Source: Hyparrhenia diplandra
Taxonomy: Eukaryota; Streptophyta; Magnoliopsida; Poales; Poaceae
DNA: 64,000 nucleotides
Assembly (NCBI GenBank): GCA_015847255.1
Contig: JADLZK010007217.1
Location: forward strand, 1 to 64,000
Direction of reading: 5' to 3'
Shown here: one piece after another, positions 22,311 to 33,400 of the stretch
Numbering within the stretch: position 1 is the first letter of the stretch
Layout of the letters: each line of letters starts with the position of its first letter
The notes under the pieces: model-generated
Databases searched by the model: none
Seen by the model: only the letters and a program-made list of their open reading frames with translations
What the model was told of the DNA's origin: nothing
Program-made: the position numbers and the translations under genes

Positions 22311-24859
22311 CCACGAAAAGTGACCTGTTGGAAGCCCAACAGGATGTAATTCAACGTATCAAAAGTAAAATTCTTACGGGTATCATGTGGGCAATTTGAA
22401 GAGACAAAAGATGCTATTTTGGCCTCCGTTCGCGCGCAGATTTCTATCAACATTTACGGAGATTGGCGGATTTTTGACCAAGATAGATCCGGTTGCCATG
22501 AAAAGTGACCTGTTGGAAGCCCAACATGACCTAATTTAGAGGATCGAAAAGTATAATTCTTACAGTTATCACGTGGGGCAGCTAAGGAGCCCAAAGATGC
22601 CATTTTGGCCTCTTTTTAGGAAATTTACATCCAAGATTCCTAGCGGTGACATTTTTTGACAAGATAACTCCAATCGTAGTGTTTCGGACTCCGTGCGAAG
22701 CCCAGTAGAAAGCTATTTTTTGAAATCCATAAGTCCACGTCGATAGGCATCGCAAGGGCAAAATTGACGGTTTTCAAAAGAGGTCATTCTAGCCTCCGTT
22801 CGGGCAGATTTCTTTCAACATTTCGGCGATTGGTAGATTTTTGACCAAGATAGATCTAGTCACCACGAAAAGTGACCTGTTGGATGCCCAACAGGATGTA
22901 ATTCAATGTATCGAAAAGTAAAATTCTTACAGGTATCACGTGGGCATTTGAAGAGACAAAAGATGCCATTTTGGCCTCCGTTCGATGCGATTTCTATCAA
23001 CATTTCTGGCGATGGGTAGATTTTTGACCAAGATAGATCCGGTCGCCACGAAAAGTGACCGTTGGAAGCCCAACAGGATGTAATTCAACGTATCAAAAAG
23101 TAAAATTCTTACAGGTATCATGTGGGCAGCTGAAGAGACAAAAGATGCTATTTTGGCCTCCGTTCGAGCGATTTACGTCAACATTTTCGGAGATTGGCGG
23201 ATTTTTGACCAAGATAGATCCAGTTGCCATGAAAAGTGACCTGTTGGAAGCCCAACATGACCTAATTTAGAGGATCGAAAAGTATAATTCTTACAGTTAT
23301 CACGTGGGGCAGCTAAGGAGCCCAAAGATGCCATTTTGGCCTCTTTTAGGGAAATTTTGTCAAGATTCCTAGCGGTGACATTTTTTGAGTTCCGTAACTC
23401 CAATCGTAGTGTTTTCGGACTCCGTGCGAAGCTAGTAGAAAGCTATTTTTGAAATCCATAAGTCCATGTCTCGATAGGCATCGCGAAGGCTCGCAAAATT
23501 GACGGTTTTCAAAGCGAGGTCATTCGGCCTCCGTTCGGGCAGATTTTGTCAACATTTATGGAGATTGGCAGATTTTGACCAAGATAGATCTAGTCACCAT
23601 GAAAAGTGACTGTTGGAAGCCCAACAGGATGTAATTTAACGTTATCGAAAAGTAAAATTCTTACAGGTATCACGTGGGCATTTGAAGAGACAAAAGATGC
23701 CATTTTGGCCCTGTTCGGGCAGATTTTTGGCGATTGGTAGATTTTTGACAAGATAGATCTAGTCGCCACGAAAAGTGACCTGTTGGAAGCCCGCGGGATG
23801 TAATTTAATGTATCAAAAAGTAAAATTCTTACAGGTATCACATGGGCAGTGAAGAGACAAAAGATGCCATTTTGGCCTCCATTCGTGCAGATTTTGTCAA
23901 CATATCTGGCGATTGTTAGATTTTTGACCAAGATAGATCCCTGTCGCCATGAAAAGTGACCTATTGGAAGCCCAACGGGATGTAATTCAACGTATCAAAA
24001 TGTAAAATTCTTACAGGTATCACGTGGGCAGCTGAAGAGACAAAAGATGCCATTTTGGCCTCCGTTCGATGCGATTTTGTCAACATATTTTGGCGATTGG
24101 TAGATTTTTGACCAAGATAGATCCGGTCGCCCACGAAAAGTGACCCGTTGGAAGCCCAGTAGAAAGGATGTAATTCAACGTATCAAAAAGTAAAATTCGA
24201 TAGGTATCATGTGGGCAAAATTGAAGAGACAAAAGATGCTATTTTGGCCTCCGTTCGAGCAGATTTCTGTCAACATTTCTGGAGATTGGCGGATTTTTGA
24301 CCAAGATAGATCCAGTTGCCATGAAAAGTGACCTGTTGGAAGCCCAACATGACCTAATTTAGAGGATCGAAAAGTATAATTCTTACGAGTTATCACGTGG
24401 GGCGGCTAAAGAGCCCAAAGATGCCATTTTGGCCTCTTTTTAGGGAAATTTACATCAAGATTCCTAGCGGTGACATTTTTGAGTTCCGTAACTCCAATCG
24501 TAGTGTTTTCGGACTCCGTGCGAAGCTAGTAGAAAGCTATTTTTTGAAATCCATAAGTCCACGTCGATAGGCATCGCGAAGGCTCGCAAAATTGACGGTT
24601 TTCAAAAGAGGTCATTCTAGCCTCCGTTCGGGCAGATTTCTTTCAACATTTATGGCGATTGGTAGATTTTTGACCAAGATAGATCTAGTCACCACGAAAA
24701 GTGACCTGTTGGAAGCCCAACAGGATGTAATTCAATGTATCGAAAAGTAAAATTCTTACAGGTATCACGTGGGCAGGTTGAAGAGACAAAAGATGCCATT
24801 TTGGCCTCCGTTCGTGCGATTTTATCAACATTTACGGCGATGGGGTAGATTTTTGACCA

Positions 24860-25115
24860 AGATAGATCCAAATCAAAAAGCGGTATCACGTTTGAAGAGA
24901 AAAGTGACCTGTTGGAAGCAACAACAGGATGTAATTTAATGTATCAAAAAGTAAAATTCTTACAGGTATCACATGGGCATTTTTGAAGAGACAAAAGATG
25001 CCATTTTGGCCTCCATTAGTAGAAAGCTATTTTGAAATCCATAAGTCCAACATATCGCGAAGGCGCAAATTGTTAGATTTTTTGACCAAGATAGATCCAA
25101 GATAGATCTAGTCAC
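24860..25115. repeat. Scrambled monomers with ~70 bp excess
   Basis: After GACCAAGATAGATCCAAATC the sequence runs AAAAAGCGGTATCACG, TTTGAAGAGA, AAAGTGACC, skipping and repeating satellite words. At 25014-25075 a d-derived stretch (TTAGTAGAAAGCTATTTTGA, then AATCCATAAGTCC) sits inside an f-type monomer. GATAGATCC/AAGATAGATC is duplicated at 25092-25110. The unit 24481-25644 is 1,164 bp instead of ~1,092. Confidence 0.75.
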
Positions 25116-26728
25116 CACGAAAAGTGACCTATTGGAAGCCCAACAGGATGTAATTCAACGTATCAAAATGTAAAATTCTTACGGGTATCACGTGGGCGGT
25201 GAAGAGACAAAAGATGCCATTTTGGCCTCTCCCGTTCGTGCAGATTTCTGTCAACATATATCTGGCGATTGGTAGATTTTTGACCAAGATAGATCCGGTC
25301 GCCCACGAAAAGTGACTGTTGGAAGCCCAACAGGATGTAATTCAATGTATCAAAAAGTAAAATTCTTACAGGTATCATGTGGGCAATTTGAAGAGACAAA
25401 AGATGCTATTTTGGCCTCCGTTCGAGCGATTTCTGTCAACATTTACGGAGATTGGCGGATTTTTGACCAAGATAGATCCAGTTGCCATGAAAAGTGACCT
25501 GTTGGAAGCCCAACATGACCTAATTTAGAGGATCGAAAAGTATAATTCTTACGGTTATCACGTGGGGCAGCTAAGGAGCCCAAAGATGCCATTTTGGCCT
25601 CTTTTAGGGAAATTTCTGTCAAGATTCCTAGCGGTGACATTTTTGAGTTCCGTAACTCCAATCGTAGTGTTTAGGACTCCGTGCGAAGCTAGTAGAAAGC
25701 TATTTTGAAATCCATAAGTCCATGTCCGATAGGCATCGCGAAGGCTCGCAAAATTGACGGTTTTCAAAAGAGGTCATTCTAGCCTCCGTTCGGGCAGATT
25801 TCTTTCAACATTTATGGAGATTGGTAGATTTTTGACCAAGATAGATCTAGTCACCATGAAAAGTGACCTGTTGGATGCCCAACAGGATGTAATTCAATGT
25901 ATCGAAAAGTAAAATTCTTACAGGTATCACGTGGGCATTTGTTGAGACAAAAGATGCCATTTTGGCCTCGTTCGGGCAGATTTCTGGCGATTGGTAGATT
26001 TTTGACAAGATAGATCTAGTCGCCACGAAAAGTGACCTGTTGGAAGCCCAACAGGATGTAATTTAATGTATCAAAAAGTAAAATTCTTACAGGTATCACA
26101 TGGGCGGTGAAGAGACAAAAGATGCCATTTTGGCCTCCATTCGTGCAGATTTACGTCAACATATGGCGATTGTTAGATTTTTGACCAAGATAGATCCCTG
26201 TCACCACGAAAAGTGACCTATTGGAAGCCCAACAGGATGTAATTCAACGTATCGAAATGTAAAATTCTTACAGGTATCACGTGGGGCGGTGAAGAGACAA
26301 AAGATGCCATTTTGGCCTCCGTTCGTGCAGATTTACGTCAACATATCCGCGATTGGTAGATTTTTTTGACCAAGATAGATCCAGTCGCCACGAAAAGTGA
26401 CCTGTTGGAAGCCCAACAGGATGTAATTCAACGTATCAAAAAGTAAAATTCTTACAGGTATCATGTGGGCATTTGAAGAGACAAAAGATGCTATTTTGGC
26501 CTCCGTTCGAAGCGATTTCATCAACATTTACGGAGATTGGCGGATTTTTGACCAAGATAGATCCGGTTGCCATGAAAAGTGACCCGTTGGAAGCCCAACA
26601 TGACCTAATTTAGAGGATCGAAAAGTATAATTCTTACGGTTATCACGTGGGGCGCTAAGGAGCCCAAAGATGCCATTTTGGCCTCTTTTAGGGAAATTTT
26701 GTCAAGATTCCTAGCGGTGACATTTTTT

Positions 26729-27830
26729 GAGTTCCGTAACTCCAATCGTAGTGTTCCGGACTCCGCGAAGCTAGTAGAAAGCTATTTTTGAAATCCATAA
26801 GTCCATGTCTGATAGGCATCGCGAAGGCTCGCAAAATTGACGGTTTTCAAAAGAGGTCATTCTAGCCTCCGTTCGGGCAGATTTCTTTCAACATTTCTGG
26901 CGATTGGTAGATTTTTGACCAAGATAGATCTAGTCACCACGAAAAGTGACCTGTTGGAAGCCCAACAGGATGTAATTCAATGTATCGAAAAGTAAAATTC
27001 TTACAGGTATCACGTGGGCGGTGAAGAGACAAAAGATGCCATTTTGGCCTCCGTTCGTGCAGATTTCTATCAACATTTCTGGCGATGGGTAGATTTTTGA
27101 CCAAGATAGATCCAGTCGCCACGAAAAGTGACCTGTTGGAAGCCCAACAGGATGTAATTTAATGTATCAAAAAGTAAAATTCTTACAGGTATCACATGGG
27201 CGGTTGAAGAGACAAAAGATGCCATTTTGGCCTCCATTCGTGCAGATTTCTGTCAACATATTACGGCGATTGTTAGATTTTTGACCAAGATAGATCCTGT
27301 CACCACGAAAAGTGACCTATTGGAAGCCCAACAGGATGTAATTCAACGTATCAAAATGTAAAATTCTTACGGGTATCACGTGGGCGCACTTTGAAGAGAC
27401 AAAAGATGCCATTTTGGCCTCCGTTCGTGCAGATTTACGTCAACATATCCGGCGATTGGTAGATTTTTGACCAAGATAGATCCATCGCCATGAAAAGTGA
27501 CCTGTTGGAAGCCCAACAGGATGTAATTCAATGTATCAAAAGTAAAATTCTTACAGGTATCATGTGGGCAGGTGAAGAGACAAAAGATGCTATTTTGGCC
27601 TCCGTTCGAGCAGATTTCTGTCAACATTTACGGAGATTGGCGGATTTTTGACCAAGATAGATCCGATTGCCATGAAAAGTGACCTGTTGGAAGCCCAACA
27701 TGACCTAATTTAGAGGATCGAAAAGTATAATTCTTACAGTTATCACGTGGGGGCGACTAAGGAGCCCAAAGATGCCATTTTGGCCTCTTTTAGGGAAATT
27801 TTGTCAAGATTCCTAGCGGTGACATTTTTT
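26729..27830. repeat. Variant 6-mer HOR (d'-a-f-g-b-c)
   Basis: This unit starts with the d' and a monomers normally found in 4-mers, then switches to f, g, b and c as in the ordinary 6-mer. Boxes at 26729, 26917, 27099, 27282, 27469 and 27650. The same composition recurs at 35134-36227. The order is what an unequal exchange between a 4-mer and a 6-mer unit, joined after monomer a, would produce. Confidence 0.8.
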
Positions 27831-28568
27831 GAGTTCCGTAACTCCAATCGTAGTGTTTACGGACTCCGTGCGGCTAGTAGAAAGCTATTTTTGAAATCCA
27901 TAAGTCCATGTCTCGATAGGCATCGCGAAGGCTCGCAAAATTGACGGTTTTCAAAAGAGGTCATTCTAGCCTCCGTTCGAGGCGATTTCTTTCAACATTT
28001 TATGGCGATTGGTAGATTTTTGACCAAGATAGATCTAGTCACCACGAAAAGTGACCTGTTGGATGCCCAACAGGATGTAATTCAATGTATCGAAAAGTAA
28101 AATTCTTACAGGTATCACGTGGGCGGTGAAGAGACAAAAAGATGCCATTTTGGCCTCCGTTCGTGCAGATTTCTATCAACATTTCTGGCGATGGGTAGAT
28201 TTTTGACCAAGATAGATCGGTCGCCACGAAAAGTGACCTGTTGGAAGCCCAACAGGATGTAATTCAACGTATCAAAAAGTAAAATTCTTACAGGGTATCA
28301 TGTGGGCAAATTTGAAGAGACAAAAGATGCTATTTTGGCCTCCGTTCGGCAGATTTCTGTCAACATTTCGGAGATTGGCGGATTTTTGACCAAGATAGAT
28401 CCAGTTGCCATGAAAAGTGACTGTTGGAAGCCCAACATGACCTAATTTAGAGGATCGAAAAGTATAATTCTTACAGTTATCACGTGGGGCAGCTAAGGAG
28501 CCCAAAGATGCCATTTTGGCCTCTTTTTAGGGAAATTTCTGTCAAGATTCCTAGCGGTGACATTTTTT

Positions 28569-30402
28569 GAGTTCCGTAACTCCAATCGTAGTGTTTCTGG
28601 ACTCCGTGCGAAGCTAGTAGAAAGCTATTTTTGAAATCCATAAGTCCATGTCTGATAGGCATCGCGAAGGCTCGCAAAATTGATGGTTTTCAAACGAGGT
28701 CATTCTGGCCTCCGTTCGGGTAGATTTCTGTCAACATTTATGGAGATTGGCAGATTTTGACCAAGATAGATCCAGTCACCACGAAAAGTGACCTGTTGGA
28801 AGCCCAACAGGATGTAATTTAACGTTATCGAAAAGTAAAATTCTTACTGGGTATCACGTGGGCAGTGAAGAGACAAAAGATGCCATTTTGGCCTCTCGTT
28901 CGAGGCAGATTTCTGGCGATTGGTAGATTTTTGACAAGATAGATCTAGTCGCCACGAAAAGTGACCCTGTTGGAAGCCCAACAGGATGTAATTTAATGTA
29001 TCAAAAAGTAAAATTCTTACAGGTATCACATGGGCGTGAAGAGACAAAAGATGCCATTTTGGCCTCCGTTCGTGCAGATTTCTGTCAACATATCTGGCGA
29101 TTGTTAGATTTTTGACCAAGATAGATCCTGTCACCACGAAAAGTGACCTGTTGGAAGCCCAACAGGATGTAATTCAACGTATCAAAATGTAAAATTCTTA
29201 CAGGTATCACGTGGGCAGTTGAAGAGACAAAAGATGCCATTTTGGCCTCCGATTCGTGCAGATTTACGTCAACATATCCGGGCGATTGGTAGATTTTTTG
29301 ACCAAGATAGATCCCGGTCGCCCACGAAAAGTGACCTGTTGGAAGCCCAACAGATGTAATTCAACGTATCAAAAGTAAAATTCTTACAGGGTATCATGTG
29401 GGCGCTGAAGAGACAAAAGATGCTATTTTGGCCTCCGTTCGAGCAGATTTACATTGTCAACATTTCGAGATTGGCGGATTTTTGACCAAGATAGATCCAG
29501 TTGCCATGAAAAGTGACCTGTTGGAAGCCCAACATGACCTAATTTAGAGGATCGAAAAGTATAATTCTTACGATTATCACGTGGGGCAGCTAAGGAGCCC
29601 AAAGATGCCATTTTGGCCTCTTTTTAGGAAATTTCATCCAAGATTCCTAGCGGTGACATTTTTGAGTTCCGTAACTCCAATCGTAGTGTTTCGGACTCCC
29701 GTGCGAAGCTAGTAGAAAGCTATTTTTGAAATCCATAAGTCCATGTCTGATAGGCATCGCGAAGGCTCGCAAAATTGACGGTTTTCAAAAGAGGTCATTC
29801 TAGCCTCCGTTCGGGCAGATTTCTTTCAACATTTCTGGCGATTGGTAGATTTTTGACCAAGATAGATCTAGTCACCACGAAAAGTGACCTGTTGGATGCC
29901 CAACAGGATGTAATTCAATGTATCGAAAAGTAAAATTCTTACAGGTATCACGTGGGCAGCTGAAGAGACAAAAGATGCCATTTTGGCCTCCGTTCGTGCA
30001 GATTTCTATCAACATTTTCGGCGATGGGTAGATTTTTTGACCAAGATAGATCCGGTCTTCACGAAAAGTGACCTGTTGGAAGCCCAACAGGATGTAATTC
30101 AACGTATCAAAAAGTAAAATTCTTACAGGTATCATGTGGGCAGCTGAAGAGACAAAAGATGCTATTTTGGCCTCCGTTCGAGCAGATTTCTGTCAACATT
30201 TCTGGAGATTGGCGGATTTTTGACCAAGATAGATCCAGTTGCCATGAAAAGTGACCTGTTGGAAGCCCAACATGACCTAATTTAGAGGATCGAAAAGTAT
30301 AATTCTTACGCTTATCACGTGGGGCAGCTAAGGAGCCCAAAGATGCCATTTTGGCCTCTTTTTAGGGAAATTTACGTCAAGATTCCTAGCGGTGACATTT
30401 TT
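28569..30402. repeat. Representative right-domain superunit (6-mer + 4-mer, 1,834 bp)
   Basis: Boxes at 28569 (d), 28759 (e), 28933 (f), 29114 (g), 29300 (b) and 29484 (c) form the 1,095-bp 6-mer. Those at 29664 (d'), 29855 (a), 30039 (b) and 30222 (c) form the 739-bp 4-mer. Diagnostic words: d has AAACGAGG and TTCTGGCCTCC; d' has AAAGAGG and TTCTAGCCTCC; a has TTGGATGCCC and GCGATGGGTAG; e has TTTAACGTTATCG; f has GACAAGATAGATCTAG, TTTAATGTATC and CACATGGGC; g has GACCTATTGG and CAAAATGTAAAA; b has ATCATGTGGGC and GATGCTATTTTGG; c has AACATGACCTAATTTAGAGG. The same 6+4 alternation recurs at 30403, 32221, 36228, 38052, 39875 and 41685. Confidence 0.9.
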
Positions 30403-33400
30403 GAGTTCCGTAACTCCAATCGTAGTGTTTCGGACTCCGTGCGAAGCTAGTAGAAAGCTATTTTTGAAATCCATAAGTCCATGTCGATAGGCATCGCGAA
30501 GGCTCGCAAAATTGATGGTTTTCAAACGAGGTCATTCGGCCTCCGTTCGGGTAGATTGGTCAACATTTATGGAGATTGGCAGATTTTGACCAAGATAGAT
30601 CCAGTCACCACGAAAAGTGACACGTTGGAAGCCCAACGGGATGTAATTTAACGTTATCGAAAAAGTAAAATTCTTACGGGTATCACGTGGCAAATTTGAA
30701 GAGACAAAAGATGCCATTTTGGCCTGTTCGGGCAGCATTACGGCGATTGGTAGATTTTTGACAAGATAGATCTAGTCGCCACGAAAAGTGACCTGTTGGA
30801 AGCCCAACAGGATGTAATTTAATGTATCAAAAAGTAAAATTCTTACAGGTATCACATGGGCAGGTGAAGAGACAAAAGATGCCATTTTGGCCTCCATTCG
30901 TGCGATTTTGTCAACATATCCGGCGATTGTTAGATTTTTGACCAAGATAGATCCCTGTCACCACGAAAAGTGACCTATTGGAAGCCCAACAGGATGTAAT
31001 TCAACGTATCAAAATGTAAAATTCTTACAGGTATCACGTGGGCAAATTTGAAGAGACAAAAGATGCCATTTTGGCCTCCGTTCGTGCAGATTTACGTCAA
31101 CATATCCGGCGATTGGTAGATTTTTGACCAAGATAGATCCAGTCGCCACGAAAAGTGACCTGTTGGAAGCCCAAGGATGTAATTCAACGTATCAAAAGTA
31201 AAATTCTTACAGGTATCATGTGGGCAGGTGAAGAGACAAAAGATGCTATTTTGGCCTCCGTTCGAGCGATTTGTCAACATTTCTGGAGATTGGCGGATTT
31301 TTGACCAAGATAGATCCGGTTGCCATGAAAAGTGACTGTTGGAAGCCCAACATGACCTAATTTAGAGGATCGAAAAGTATAATTCTTACAGTTATCACGT
31401 GGGGCAGCTAAGGAGCCCAAAGATGCCATTTTGGCCTCTTTTTAGGGAAATTTCTGTCAAGATTCCTAGCGGTGACATTTTTTGAGTTCCGTAACTCCAA
31501 TCGTAGTGTTTCGGACTCCGTGCGAAGCTAGTAGAAAGCTATTTTTGAAATCCATAAGTCCATGTTCGATAGGCATCGCGAAGGCTCGCAAAATTGACGG
31601 TTTTCAAAAGAGGTCATTCTAGCCTCCGTTCGGGCGATTTCTTTCAACATTTATGGCGATTGGTAGATTTTTGACCAAGATAGATCTAGTCACCACGAAA
31701 AGTGACTGTTGGATGCCCAACAGGATGTAATTCAATGTATCGAAAAGTAAAATTCTTTACGGGTATCACGTGGGCAGTTTGAAGAGACAAAAGATGCCAT
31801 TTTGGCCTCCGTTCGTGCGATTTCTATCAACATTTCTCGGCGATGGGTAGATTTTTGACCAAGATAGATCCGGTCGCCACGAAAAGTGACTGTTGGAAGC
31901 CCAACAGGATGTAATTCAACGTATCAAAAAGTAAAATTCTTACAGGTATCATGTGGGCGGTTGAAGAGACAAAAGATGCTATTTTGGCCTCCGATTCGAA
32001 GCGATTTTTTGTCAACATTTCTAGAGATTGGCGGATTTTTGACCAAGATAGATCCAGTTGCCATGAAAAGTGACCTGTTGGAAGCCCAACATGACCTAAT
32101 TTATAGGATCGAAAAGTATAATTCTTACAGTTATCACGTGGGGCAGCTAAGGAGCCCAAAGATGCCATTTTGGCCTCTTTTTAGGGAAATTTGTCAAGAT
32201 TCCTAGCGGTGACATTTTTTGACCAAGTAACTCCAATCGTAGTGTTTCGGACTCCGTGCGAAGGCTAGTAGAAAGCTATTTTTGAAATCCATAAGTCCAT
32301 GTCTGATAGGCATCGCGAAGGCTCGCAAAATTGATGGTTTTCAAAAGAGGTCATTCTGGCCCCCGTTCGGGCAGATTTCTGTCAACATTTATGGAGATTG
32401 GCAGATTTTGACCAAGATAGATCCAGTCACCATGAAAAGTGACCTGTTGGAAGCCCAACAGGATGTAATTTAACGTTATCGAAAAGTAAAATTCTTACAG
32501 GTATCACGTGGGCAGCTGAAGAGAGACAAAAGATGCCATTTTGGCCTCGTTTAGGCAGATTTTGGCGATTGGTAGATTTTTTGACAAGATAGATCTAGTC
32601 GCCACGAAAATTGACCTGTTAGAAGCCCAACAGGATGTAATTTAATGTATCAAAAAGTAAAATTCCAGGTATCACATGGGCATTGAAGAGACAAAAGATG
32701 CCATTTTGGCCTCCATTCGTGCAGATTTCAAGTCAACATATATGGCGATTGTTAGATTTTTGACCAAGATAGATCCCTGTCACCACGAAAAAGTGACCTA
32801 TTGGAAGCCCAACAGATGTAATTCAACGTATCAAAATGTAAAATTCTTACAGGTATCACGTGGGCGGTGAAGAGACAAAAGATGCCATTTTGGCCTCCGT
32901 TCGATGCGATTTTGTCAACATATCCGGCGATTGGTAGATTTTTGACCAAGATAGATCCGTCGCCCACGAAAAGTGACCTGTTGGAAGCCCAACAGGATGT
33001 AATTCAACGTATCAAAAGTAAAATTCTTACAGGTATCATGTGGGCAGTGAAGAGACAAAAGATGCTATTTTGGCCTCCATTCGAGCAGATTTCTGTCAAC
33101 ATTTCGGAGATTGGCGGATTTTTGACCAAGATAGATCCAGTTGCCATGAAAAGTGACTGTTGGAAGCCCAACATGACCTAATTTAGAGGATCGAAAAGTA
33201 TAATTCTTACAGTTATCACGTGGGGCAGCTAAGGAGCCCAAAGATGCCATTTTGGCCTCTTTTTAGGGAAATTTACGTCAAGATTCCTAGCGGTGACATT
33301 TTTTGAGTTCCGTAACTCCAATCGTAGTGTTTTTGGACTCCGGTGTGAAGCTAGTAGAAAGCTATTTTTGAAATCCATAAGTCCATGTCGATAGGCATCG

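Noticed and set aside
22615..22625. TTTAGGG-like telomere heptamers in c monomers (CTTTTTAGGGAAATTT)
   Set aside because: Only a single heptamer per HOR unit, never in tandem. It is part of the satellite sequence and gives no evidence of telomeric repeats.
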